Assembly (NCBI RefSeq): GCF_001425165.1
Contig: NZ_LMDU01000013.1
Location: 248,001 to 312,000, forward strand
Direction of reading: 5' to 3'
Source of the DNA: Pelomonas sp. Root405
Lineage (GTDB): Bacteria > Pseudomonadota > Gammaproteobacteria > Burkholderiales > Burkholderiaceae_C
Length of the DNA: 64,000 bases
Shown: positions 39,925-47,905 of the stretch, in pieces
How positions within the stretch are numbered: the first letter of the stretch is position 1
How the letters are laid out: each line of letters opens with the position of its first letter
Translations under genes and position numbers: made by a program
The notes under the pieces: generated by a model
What the model saw: only the letters and a program-made list of their open reading frames with translations
What the model was told of the DNA's origin: nothing
Databases searched by the model: none

Positions 39925-40877
39925 GCCGCACCCCCATTCATCTGAATGGTGGTCAGCGCGAGCTTCGAGAGCTTGCGCACGTCCGGATCGGGGTCGCGCA
40001 GCGTGCGCTCCAGCGGCGTGATGGCGCGCGGGTCACCGATCTCGCCCAGCGCGATGACGGCCTCCTTGCGCAGGTTGCTGACCGGGTGGATCAGCGCCTC
40101 CACCAGCGCCATCACGCCATCGCGCGCCTTGAGCTTGCCCAGGCTGCGGGCGGCCTTCACGCGCACCTGCCAGAACTCGTCGTCCATGGCGCGTACGAGG
40201 TTGGGCACGCCGAGGATGGAGCCCGTCTTGGCGAAGGTCGTCGCGGCCTCCTCGCGCACCTGCCACACCGGGTCGGCCAGTGCGCGGCTGAGCGCAGGGT
40301 GCACGCTGACATCGGCATCGTTGGCGAAGCTCAGCGCGCCGACGGCGACGCGGCGCACCTCGGCGTCGCCGTCATGCGCAGCCACTTCGGTGAGTGCGGA
40401 GATGGCCTGGGGCTTCTTCAGATAGCCCAGCACGCTGACGGCCGCGCGGCGCACCCTGGCCTCGGCATGCGCGAGCGCCGCCAGGGCCGGGTCGAAGGCG
40501 GCGTCCACGCGCAAGGCCTTCACGGCCTGCAGCGCGGCGGCCTGCACTTCCGGATCGGCATCGCCAAGGTAGGGCAGCAAGGCTATGGCCGAGGCTGGGT
40601 CCTTCAGCTCCGCCAGCGTGTAGGCGACGGCCGCGCGCACGCCGGCGTCCTCGTCCTTCAGCAGCGGCGCAATGGCGGCGAGCACCTCGGGCTCCTCGAA
40701 GCCTTCCAGCGCCTTGGCGGCTTCGAGCCGCACGGTGGCGTCGGCGTCCGACAGCGCGGCTATCAGCAGCGGCGCGATGTCATCTTCCTCGTCGGTGTAG
40801 GGCAGGTCGATGACGGCGATGCGGCGCACGCCCGCGTCCTCGTGGCGCAGGCGGTCATGGATGGATGTAGCCAGCAT
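39921..40877 (-). CDS. HEAT-repeat protein (ten repeats)
   Basis: 318 residues from ATG 40877, made almost wholly of about ten ~30-residue HEAT/PBS-lyase-like repeats, each with a V-R-x2-A-V/A-x-A-L core (e.g. DAGVRRIAVIDL, DATVRLEAAKAL, DPEVQAAALQAV, DAEVRRVAVGAL, DPDVRKLSKLAL). No signal peptide, no enzyme motif. Probably a cytoplasmic scaffold. It is locked between the two ferredoxin genes (2-bp gap on one side, ATGA overlap on the other), so it probably binds the ferredoxins or the flavoprotein complex. Confidence 0.88.
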   Translation of the reverse strand: MLATSIHDRLRHEDAGVRRIAVIDLPYTDEEDDIAPLLIAALSDADATVRLEAAKALEGFEEPEVLAAIAPLLKDEDAGVRAAVAYTLAELKDPASAIALLPYLGDADPEVQAAALQAVKALRVDAAFDPALAALAHAEARVRRAAVSVLGYLKKPQAISALTEVAAHDGDAEVRRVAVGALSFANDADVSVHPALSRALADPVWQVREEAATTFAKTGSILGVPNLVRAMDDEFWQVRVKAARSLGKLKARDGVMALVEALIHPVSNLRKEAVIALGEIGDPRAITPLERTLRDPDPDVRKLSKLALTTIQMNGGAA

Positions 40878-40879
40878 GT

Positions 40880-41113
40880 TCACCTCACCAGGTAGGGGAT
40901 ATCGACGCGCACCGCGCCGGTGGGGCAGTCCTTCTCGCAGGGCATGCAGTACCAGCATTCATCGAACTTCATGAACGCCTTGTTCTTGGTCAGGTCGATG
41001 GCCAGCACGTCGAGTGGGCAGACGTCGACGCAGACGGTGCAGCCCTTGTCGGCGATGCATTTGTCCTCGTCGATGACGACGGGCGCCTGGGTGCGGGTGA
41101 TGGCAATGGTCAT
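40880..41113 (-). CDS. 4Fe-4S ferredoxin, AprB-like
   Basis: 77 residues, eight Cys at 19, 25, 28, 32, 53, 56, 59 and 63. The second motif CWYCMPCEKDCPTGAV matches the pattern in adenylylsulfate reductase beta subunit (CWECYSCVKMCPQGAI), and the first has the insertion KCIADKGCTVC also seen in AprB. The ~70-residue C-terminal tail of AprB is missing, so it is a short version. It starts 13 bp after the AprA-like flavoprotein and is its probable electron-transfer subunit. Confidence 0.85.
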   Translation of the reverse strand: MTIAITRTQAPVVIDEDKCIADKGCTVCVDVCPLDVLAIDLTKNKAFMKFDECWYCMPCEKDCPTGAVRVDIPYLVR

Positions 41114-41126
41114 GGCAATCTCCTCG

Positions 41127-42854
41127 TTAGGCTGCTACGGGCGTGGCGACGCGCAGGCGCTGGTAGGCGGACTTCTCTTCCTCATTCAGCTCCACGACGT
41201 AGGGCTCCACCTCGCGCTTGCGGAACACGGCGTTGCCGTTGGCATCGCTGGTCACATTGGTGTGGCAGAACCAGTCGGCGTCGTTCTTCTCGGGGTGGTC
41301 CACGCGCAGGTGGTACAGACCCCAGCGGCTCTCGGTGCGGTACAGCGAGGCGCGTGCCGCCAACTCGGCGCAGTCGCGGATGGTGTGGGCCTCCATCGCC
41401 CGCATCAGCTCGTGCGGGTCGGCCGCGCCCATGTGCTGCAGGTCCTCGCGGATCTCGTCGAAGCGCTGCAGGCCGATCTCCATCTTGCGGGTGACCTTGG
41501 GCGGCTGCAGGTAGTCGTTGACGATGCGGCGCGTCTTGTATTCGACCTGGAAGGGCGTGAGACCTTCGGTGCGGCCCAGCGGCGCGTAGACGCGGGCCTT
41601 CTCCTTCTCGATCTGGCCCGCGTCGACGTTGGACTGCCCAGTTCCGCTGACGTAGTCCGCCGCGTTCTCACCGCAGAACTTGCCGTAGACGAAGGCGCCC
41701 AGCATGTAGTTGTGCGGGATGCTGGCGCAGTCACCGGCCGCGTACAGGCCGGGAATGGAGCATTCGCCACGTTCGTTGGTCCAGATGCCCGAGGCGCTGT
41801 GGCCGCTGCAGAAGCCGATCTCCGAGATGTGCATCTCGATCATCTGCTTGCGGTAGTCGGTGCCTCGGCCTTCGTGGAAGCGGCCGCGGCTGGGGCGTTC
41901 GTTGGTGTGCAGGATGTGCTCGATCTCGCTGATAGTTTCCTCAGCGAGGTGGTCGAGCTTCAGGAACACCGGGCCCTTGCCGCCTTCGAGTTCGTTGAAG
42001 AACTCCATCATCATCTGGCCGCTCCAGTAGTCGCACTCGATGAAGCGCTGGCCGGCGTTGTTGGACGTGTAGCCGCCGAACGGGCCGGTCACGTAGGCGC
42101 AGGCGGGGCCGTTGTAGTCCTTGATCAGCGGGTTGATCTGGAAGCACTCGAGGTTGGTCAGCTCGGCGCCTGCGTGATAAGCCATCACGTGCCCTTCACC
42201 GCAGTTGGTCGGGTTCTCGTAGGTGCCGAACAGATAGCCACTGGCGGGCAGGCCCAGGCGCCCGGCAGCGCCCGTGCAGATGACGACTGCCTTGGCCTTG
42301 ATGACATGGAAGTCCGCCGTGCGGCAATCGAAGCCCATGACGCCGGCAATCTCGCCGTCCGGCCCCGTCAGTAGCCGTGTCGCCACGACGCGGTTGGTGA
42401 TCTCCACGCGCGCCCGCTTGAGCTGCCGGTAGAGCACCCGCTTCATGTGGTGCCCCTCGGGCATGGGCAGCACATAACTGCCCAAGTGGTGGACCTTGCG
42501 CACCGAGTAGTCACCGGTCTCGTCCTTCTCGAACTTGATGCCCCAGCGGTCCAGCTCCTCGATCATCGGGAAGCTGTTGGCCGCGTAGGCGTAGACACCC
42601 TTCTGGTCAACGATGCCGTCGTTGGCGACGGTGATCTCCTTGGTGTATTGCTCCGGCGTCGCGTGACCAGGGATGACGGCGTTGTTCAGACCGTCCATGC
42701 CCATGCTGATGGCGCCGCTGCGCTTGACGTTGGCCTTGTCCAGCACCAATACGCGCAGCTTGGGGTTCTTCTCCTTGGCCTTCACCGCAGCCATCGGGCC
42801 GCCGGTGCCGCCGCCAACGATGACGATGTCGTACTCGGTTTCGATCGTGTTCAT
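41127..42854 (-). CDS. AprA-like flavoprotein (fumarate reductase/adenylylsulfate reductase family)
   Basis: 575 residues from ATG 42854. N-terminal FAD motif VIVGGGTGGPMAAVKAKE, KANVKRSGAISMGMDGLNN near the flavin, and ATRLLTGPDGEIAGVMGFD; C-terminal FAD site PGLYAAGDCASIPHNY. The KRSGA...MGMDGLNNA stretch is closer to AprA than to FrdA/SdhA. No ATP sulfurylase (sat) gene is near, so the classical APS pathway is unlikely and the true substrate is unknown. A palindrome CGCAT-N6-ATGCG (42906-42921) lies 52 bp upstream. Confidence 0.85.
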   Translation of the reverse strand: MNTIETEYDIVIVGGGTGGPMAAVKAKEKNPKLRVLVLDKANVKRSGAISMGMDGLNNAVIPGHATPEQYTKEITVANDGIVDQKGVYAYAANSFPMIEELDRWGIKFEKDETGDYSVRKVHHLGSYVLPMPEGHHMKRVLYRQLKRARVEITNRVVATRLLTGPDGEIAGVMGFDCRTADFHVIKAKAVVICTGAAGRLGLPASGYLFGTYENPTNCGEGHVMAYHAGAELTNLECFQINPLIKDYNGPACAYVTGPFGGYTSNNAGQRFIECDYWSGQMMMEFFNELEGGKGPVFLKLDHLAEETISEIEHILHTNERPSRGRFHEGRGTDYRKQMIEMHISEIGFCSGHSASGIWTNERGECSIPGLYAAGDCASIPHNYMLGAFVYGKFCGENAADYVSGTGQSNVDAGQIEKEKARVYAPLGRTEGLTPFQVEYKTRRIVNDYLQPPKVTRKMEIGLQRFDEIREDLQHMGAADPHELMRAMEAHTIRDCAELAARASLYRTESRWGLYHLRVDHPEKNDADWFCHTNVTSDANGNAVFRKREVEPYVVELNEEEKSAYQRLRVATPVAA

Positions 42855-42933
42855 TGAAATTCCCTCAGTCTCGGGTTCGGGTTGAGCGGGGTGAACGAAG
42901 CTGTCCGCATGTCGATATGCGCTGAGCGCGGGC

Positions 42934-43755
42934 TCATGTGGCGCGCTCCGCCAGCGGCACACGGTCGACGCGGACCTTGTACTGAAAGGCGTCGCCGCGG
43001 TAATAGAGGTGCTCGTAGTCGATGGGCGCGCCGTCGGCCGTGTGGGTGGTGCGCTCGATGAACAACACCGGCGAGCCGGCCTCCACCTTGAGCTGCGCGG
43101 CCTGCATCTCGTCGGCCAGCGTGGAGCCGATCTGCAACTCGGCGTGGCCGAGGGCCAGGCCGTAGTCGTTCTCGAGGATGACGAAGATGTCACGCGCGGC
43201 GAGGTCTTCCTTGGCCAGGCGCTGGCCGATGGACAAAGGCACCCAGGTCACGTCCAGCGAGATCGGCTCGCGGTTCAGGAAGCGCAGGCGCTGCAGCTCC
43301 GTGACCTTGGCGCGTTTGGGCAGCTGCAGCTTTTCGGCGACCTGGGGCGAGGGCGTCACCGTCTTGATGGACAGCACGCGGGCGAAGGTCTCGTAGCCCA
43401 TCTGCCGCATCGCCTCGCCGAAGCCCTGCAGCCGGCCCAGGTTCTGGAAGGCCTTGGGCTTGGAGACGAAGCTGCCCTTGCCGTGGATGCGAAAGATCAG
43501 ACCTTCGTTCTGCAGGTCGTTGAGCGCCTGCCGCACGGTGATGCGGCTGACGTCGAACGCAGCCATCATCTCGCTCTCCGACGGCATCTGCTGATGCGGC
43601 TGGTAGCTGCCATCGAGGATGCGTGCGCGCAAGATTTCCTTGATCTGCGCGTACAGCGGCTGTGGTGAGGAGAGCTTGATCCGGTGCACGCTGTCCGCCT
43701 CGGGGGCGGTGACCAGCGTCAGGGATTTGCTAGCTGCAAGAGCGCCTTTGCTCAT
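42934..43755 (-). CDS. GntR/HutC-family transcriptional regulator (UTRA domain)
   Basis: 273 residues. Winged helix with QPLYAQIKEILRARILDGSY and SRITVRQALNDLQNEGL; the UTRA effector domain follows, with the HutC-type GSPVLFIERTTHTADGAPID. It is the first gene of the block, on the same strand and 79 bp ahead of the flavoprotein. A palindromic site 17 bp before its start suggests autoregulation. The effector is probably the substrate or product of the operon. Confidence 0.92.
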   Translation of the reverse strand: MSKGALAASKSLTLVTAPEADSVHRIKLSSPQPLYAQIKEILRARILDGSYQPHQQMPSESEMMAAFDVSRITVRQALNDLQNEGLIFRIHGKGSFVSKPKAFQNLGRLQGFGEAMRQMGYETFARVLSIKTVTPSPQVAEKLQLPKRAKVTELQRLRFLNREPISLDVTWVPLSIGQRLAKEDLAARDIFVILENDYGLALGHAELQIGSTLADEMQAAQLKVEAGSPVLFIERTTHTADGAPIDYEHLYYRGDAFQYKVRVDRVPLAERAT

Positions 43756-44088
43756 GGCCGTCCAACTCGTTATGACGAGTCATGACGAGCACGAGCCGTG
43801 CCAGGAATTTCGGCTGCGTTCTGCACGCCGGTGGTGCCCGTTTTAGGCCGAAAGCGCGATAGCCAATTTCGGCGTCTGACGCCAGGACAGAACGCCCAGA
43901 TTGGCCGCCTTCGGACCAGTGCCGGCACGGCCCAAGGCATCATCAACGCAGACGCACCGAAGCGGTTCTCTGCCCCGTTCTAGAGCGATCAAGCGCGCTT
44001 TCGCGGTGCCGTAGTCGCCGTAGTTGCCGTCACCAGACGCTTACAAAGTATTCCTAGTAGATTCCAAGTGGATGGTTAATCATGCACC
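43756..44088. other. 333-bp divergent region between the gntR and copG-like genes
   Basis: Besides the operator/promoter it holds TTTCGGC (43808), GCCGAAA (43847) and TTTCGGC (43867), which can form either of two alternative hairpins. Close to the copG-like start is ATGGT-N9-ACCAT (44072-44090), a possible operator for that regulator. No gene is supported here. Confidence 0.45.
43766..43803 (-). promoter_or_regulatory. Operator and possible sigma-54 promoter of the gntR operon
   Basis: Operator: perfect palindrome ATGAC-GA-GTCAT at 43772-43783, inside overlapping repeats CTCGT-N4-ACGAG (43766-43779), with ATGACGAG repeated at 43772 and 43782. Promoter candidate on the minus strand: TGGCACGGCTCGTGCT (complement of 43788-43803), with GG and GC exactly ten bases apart as in sigma-54 sites (consensus TGGCACG-N4-TTGCW, one mismatch). 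The operator would then cover the transcription start. The sigma-54 part is tentative, because the same stretch is itself a GCACG/CGTGC palindrome. Confidence 0.45.
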
Positions 44089-44511
44089 ATGCCTTCCACC
44101 CCACTGCTGTCGCCCAAAGCCACGAAACCGGTTGATGAAAAACTGACCATCAACATCGGCTGCGTCGACCTGGGCCAGATCGACCTCCTCGTGCAGGAGG
44201 GCTTCTATGCCAACCGCAGCGATCTGATCCGCACGGCGATCCGCAACCAGATCGCCACGCACGCCGAGGTGGTCAAGCAGGTAGTCACGCGCAAGAGCAT
44301 CGTGCTGGGCATCCAGCAGTTCAGCGCGGCCGACTTGGCGCAGGTCCGCGCGGCTGGCCAGAAGCTGCAGATCCGCGTCCTCGGGCTGGCCGTCATCGCC
44401 CCCGACGTCACGCCAGAGCTGGCGCTGGAGACCATCGAGTCGCTGACGGTGCTCGGCGCTCTGCATGCAAGCCCCGCCGTGAAGACAGCCCTCGTTGGGC
44501 GGCTCCTCTAA
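44089..44511 (+). CDS. CopG-like (ribbon-helix-helix) transcriptional regulator
   Basis: 140 residues. The N-terminal ribbon-helix-helix is seen in DEKLTINIGCVDLGQIDLLV and EGFYANRSDLIRTAIRNQI. The C-terminal ~80 residues match no effector domain I recognise and lack NikR's nickel ligands. It is 8 bp before an esterase gene of the PHB depolymerase family, which is its likely target. Divergent from the gntR operon. Confidence 0.78.
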   Translation: MPSTPLLSPKATKPVDEKLTINIGCVDLGQIDLLVQEGFYANRSDLIRTAIRNQIATHAEVVKQVVTRKSIVLGIQQFSAADLAQVRAAGQKLQIRVLGLAVIAPDVTPELALETIESLTVLGALHASPAVKTALVGRLL

Positions 44512-44519
44512 CCCAGACC

Positions 44520-45581
44520 ATGAAAGTTCCCATGCACCCGCAGTTCGGACAGTTGATGAAAGACGCCACGGCGCACACGCGCGCCGGTGATCTCGATGCC
44601 GCGATGGCAGCAATCCGCCAGGCGCTGAAGGGCTCGCCCGGTGTCGCTCCGGCCACGCCGCAGAACGCCGACCTCGTCATCGACATCGATGCACGCCTGA
44701 TCGGCAGCGAGCCCGCAGCCGGCCCGGCGCCCTGCCGGGCTGCAGATTTACCGGCCCGCTTCGTCTCCGGCCACTTCGCGCATCGGGCCGGCGCGCGCGA
44801 CTACCGCCTCTTCACGCCGTCGGCGCGAGCCGAACCGCCGCGCGCCCTGATCGTCATGCTGCACGGCTGCACGCAGAACCCCGACGACTTCGCCAGGGGC
44901 ACGCGCATGAACGCACTGGCAGAAGTGCACAACGTCGTGGTGCTCTACCCCGCCCAGTCGCGCCAGATGAACGCCCAGGGGTGCTGGAACTGGTTCAAGC
45001 ACAACCACCAGCGCCGCGACAAGGGCGAGCCAGCCATCCTGGCGGACATGGCCAGGCAGATCGTCCACAGCCATGGTGTCGACACGGCAAAGGTCTACGT
45101 CGCCGGCCTGTCAGCGGGCGGCGCGATGGCGGCCATCCTGGCGACGGCCTACCCGGACGTCTTCGCCGCCGCCGGCGTGCACTCGGGCCTGCCCGCCGGC
45201 GCAGCGCGCGACCTGCCGGGCGCGCTGGCGGCAATGCAGGGCAAGGGCCAGGGCGGTTGGGCACCCAGCCCCGCGCCCGGTACGCGCGTGATCATCTTCC
45301 ACGGCGATGCCGACGCCACCGTGCACCCCGGCAATGCCGACCACGTGGCCAACGCCCACCGCACCGGCGCCACCGCCCGGCAAGAGACACGGCTGGAGTG
45401 CGGCGGGCGCACTTGCACGCGGCGCATCCACCAGGACGGCAATGGCCGGATCGTGACCGAGCAGTGGGTCATCCACGGCGCCGGCCATGCATGGTCGGGC
45501 GGTGATGCAACGGGCTCTTACGCCGATGCCAAAGGGCCGGACGCGAGTACAGAAATGCTGCGCTTCTTCCTGGAGACTTAA
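44520..45581 (+). CDS. PHB depolymerase-family alpha/beta-hydrolase (esterase)
   Basis: 353 residues. Oxyanion region VMLHGCTQNPDDFARGTRMN, nucleophile elbow GLSAGGAMA, Asp in FHGDADATVHP, and His in GAGHAWSGG complete the catalytic set. N-terminal 80 residues contain a helical AGDLDAAMAAIRQAL segment and no clear signal peptide, so it may be cytoplasmic. Family members hydrolyse PHB oligomers, feruloyl or short esters. The last bases overlap the convergent SNF2 gene stop. Confidence 0.87.
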   Translation: MKVPMHPQFGQLMKDATAHTRAGDLDAAMAAIRQALKGSPGVAPATPQNADLVIDIDARLIGSEPAAGPAPCRAADLPARFVSGHFAHRAGARDYRLFTPSARAEPPRALIVMLHGCTQNPDDFARGTRMNALAEVHNVVVLYPAQSRQMNAQGCWNWFKHNHQRRDKGEPAILADMARQIVHSHGVDTAKVYVAGLSAGGAMAAILATAYPDVFAAAGVHSGLPAGAARDLPGALAAMQGKGQGGWAPSPAPGTRVIIFHGDADATVHPGNADHVANAHRTGATARQETRLECGGRTCTRRIHQDGNGRIVTEQWVIHGAGHAWSGGDATGSYADAKGPDASTEMLRFFLET

Positions 45582-47866
45582 CCTTCGTCGGCCGACTCTG
45601 CAGCCTCCAGCGGTGCCAGCAGCAAGTTCAGCTCCATCGCACTGAACTTGGTCAAGCCGCCGCCGTCGTCCCGCCCCAGCAGACCATCGGCCAACGCCTT
45701 CTTGCTGGCCTGCAACTCCAGCATGCGCTCCTCGATGCTGCCCTCGGCAACCAGCTGATAGACGAAGACCGGCTGATCCTGGCCGATGCGATGGGCACGC
45801 GCGCTCGCCTGGCTTTGCACGGCCGGGTTCCACCACGGATCGACGTGGATGACAGTGTCGGCCGCGGTCAGGTTCAGGCCCACGCCGCCGGCCTTGAGAC
45901 TGGCCAGCAGGATGGGCACCTCGCGGGCCTGGAAGCGGCTCACTACATCACCGCGCTGTGCCGCCGCCGTTTCGCCGGTCAGGCGCAGGTGGGGCAGGCA
46001 TAAACGGTCCAACTCAGCGGCAATCAGGTCGAGCATGCCGGTGAACTGCGAGAACACCAGCAGCCGGCGGCGGCCCTGGGCAACGAAGTGGGGCACATGC
46101 TCGCGCAGCCATTCCAGCTTGGCGCGACCGACGCCGGGAGGAATGTCCACGCCCTTGAGCAGCAAGGGGTCGCAGCAGACCTGGCGCAGCTTGAGCATCG
46201 CATCCAGCACGCTGATGAGGCTGGTCGCGCTGAAGCCGTCGCGCGCCAGGATTCGCCGCACCAGGTGGTCAGCCGCGACGCGCACGCTCTCGTAAAGCTG
46301 CTTCTGTGCGCCGACCAGCGTCACGCGTTTGACCAACTCGGTCAGCGGCGGCAACTCGGTCGCCACTTCAGTCTTCATGCGGCGCAGGATGAAAGGCCGC
46401 ACTCGGGCGGCCAGCAGACGGGCGCGGGCGCCATCGCGGTTCACCTCGATGGGCTTGCGCCAGTGGCGCGCGAAGGTGCGCGAGTCGCCGAGAAAGCCGG
46501 GCATCAACAGGTCGAATAGCGACCACAGTTCGCCGAGGTGGTTTTCCAGAGGCGTGCCGGTCAGCGCGAGACGGTGGCGGCTGTCCAGCCGCCGCAGCGC
46601 GCGGCCTGCGCGGGCCCGGGCGTTCTTGACCGCCTGGGCTTCGTCGAGGATCAGCAGATGCCAAGGCTGCGCCGCCAGCACGCGCAAGTCGCGCCAGACG
46701 AGGTTATATGTGCTGAGCAAGAGGTCGGCGCCCGCCAGGTCGACGGTCGCACGGTCGGCGCCGTGCCAGGTCTTGACCGCCAGCCCCGGCGCGATGCGCG
46801 CAGCCTCCTGCTGCCAGTTGAAGAGCAGCGACGTCGGCACGATAACCAGGGCCGGGCGGTCCAGGCGGCCGGCTTGCTTCTCCATCCAGATGTGGGCCAG
46901 CGCCTGGGCCGTCTTGCCCAGCCCCATGTCATCGGCCAGGATGCCGGCGAGGCCCTGCTGGCGCAGGTATTGCAGCCAGGCCAGGCCGTGCAATTGGTAG
47001 GGACGCAGCTGCAGGCCAAGGCCGGGCGGCTGTTCATGCGATGTGGGCGCGCCGGACGCTAGCAGGCGCCGGCCCAGTGCCTTGAGACCTGCGTCACCGT
47101 GAATCTGCCAGCGGCCGCGCGATTCTTCCTCGATGCAGCGGATGCGGTCCGCATCCCATTCATTGAGCTTCAGCGGCTCGCCCTTTTCCAGCTGCACCGG
47201 CTTCAGCAGATCCAGCAAGGCCAGCATGATGGCCTTGAGCGGCGCCGCCTGTGCGTGATAGCGCCGCCCGCCGGGCGCGCGCAGCGAGACGATGGCGTCG
47301 TCCTCGATGGCCGCGATGGCCACGGCGTCCAGCCAGCGCTTGTCGCGGCGAAGCAGGTTGGCGATCAGCGGCGCGAGGTCGATGCGCTCGCCGTCGACCT
47401 CCATGCCGAGGCTGACCAGCCATGCACCCTTGCGGCGCTCAAGGCCGATGCCTTCGACGCGGCGACTTGGCTGGGGCGCGTCCTCGGCTTCGCTGAGCCC
47501 GAGCTGCCAGCCGTTGACCGCACGGCTGTGATGGGCAAAGCCGGGCGCGGTCGTGACCTGCCAGCCCATGGCCAGCAGTTCGGGCACCTTGTCGACGTGG
47601 AAGTCGCCGAAGAACTCTTCCTGGACGAGGGTCCACAGCGACGCACCCAGCTGCAGCGGCTCACCGCGCCACTGCAGCAGGCGGGGGTCGAGAGCAACAA
47701 GTCCGCGCGTCAGCAGCGCCTGCTCGGCCGCCGCATCCCGCCAGGCCAGTATCGCGACCGTCACCTGTTCGCCGCGCGGCCCCAACGGGCCACGCGGGCG
47801 AAGGCCGAGCAGGCCGTCACCGCGCGTCAGCGTGCGCAGCGTGAGGTGGGGCGGTGAAACAGGCAT
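45578..47866 (-). CDS. SNF2-family DEAD/DEAH-box helicase (RapA-like ATPase)
   Basis: 762 residues. Motif I ADDMGLGKTAQAL, motif II DEAQAVKN, motif III LTGTPLENHLGELWSLF, and motifs V-VI GGVGLNLTAADTVIHVDPWW, ASARAHRIGQ are all intact, so ATPase activity is expected. The N-terminal ~270 residues are a bacterial SNF2 extension. No methyltransferase or nuclease partner adjoins it, so a BREX/DISARM-type role is not supported. It follows rpiB on the same strand. Confidence 0.9.
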   Translation of the reverse strand: MPVSPPHLTLRTLTRGDGLLGLRPRGPLGPRGEQVTVAILAWRDAAAEQALLTRGLVALDPRLLQWRGEPLQLGASLWTLVQEEFFGDFHVDKVPELLAMGWQVTTAPGFAHHSRAVNGWQLGLSEAEDAPQPSRRVEGIGLERRKGAWLVSLGMEVDGERIDLAPLIANLLRRDKRWLDAVAIAAIEDDAIVSLRAPGGRRYHAQAAPLKAIMLALLDLLKPVQLEKGEPLKLNEWDADRIRCIEEESRGRWQIHGDAGLKALGRRLLASGAPTSHEQPPGLGLQLRPYQLHGLAWLQYLRQQGLAGILADDMGLGKTAQALAHIWMEKQAGRLDRPALVIVPTSLLFNWQQEAARIAPGLAVKTWHGADRATVDLAGADLLLSTYNLVWRDLRVLAAQPWHLLILDEAQAVKNARARAGRALRRLDSRHRLALTGTPLENHLGELWSLFDLLMPGFLGDSRTFARHWRKPIEVNRDGARARLLAARVRPFILRRMKTEVATELPPLTELVKRVTLVGAQKQLYESVRVAADHLVRRILARDGFSATSLISVLDAMLKLRQVCCDPLLLKGVDIPPGVGRAKLEWLREHVPHFVAQGRRRLLVFSQFTGMLDLIAAELDRLCLPHLRLTGETAAAQRGDVVSRFQAREVPILLASLKAGGVGLNLTAADTVIHVDPWWNPAVQSQASARAHRIGQDQPVFVYQLVAEGSIEERMLELQASKKALADGLLGRDDGGGLTKFSAMELNLLLAPLEAAESADEG

Positions 47867-47905
47867 CGCGACAGTCTCGCAGTGTGCGAGACCGTCGCAG
47901 CGGGG

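Noticed and set aside
41127-42854. AprA-like flavoprotein as true dissimilatory APS reductase
   Set aside because: No sat, qmo, aprM or dsr genes are near, and the ferredoxin partner lacks the long AprB tail, so only an Apr-like label is used.
45578-47866. SNF2 helicase as part of a phage-defence system
   Set aside because: No methyltransferase, nuclease, PLD or other defence partner is adjacent; the neighbours are an esterase and an isomerase.
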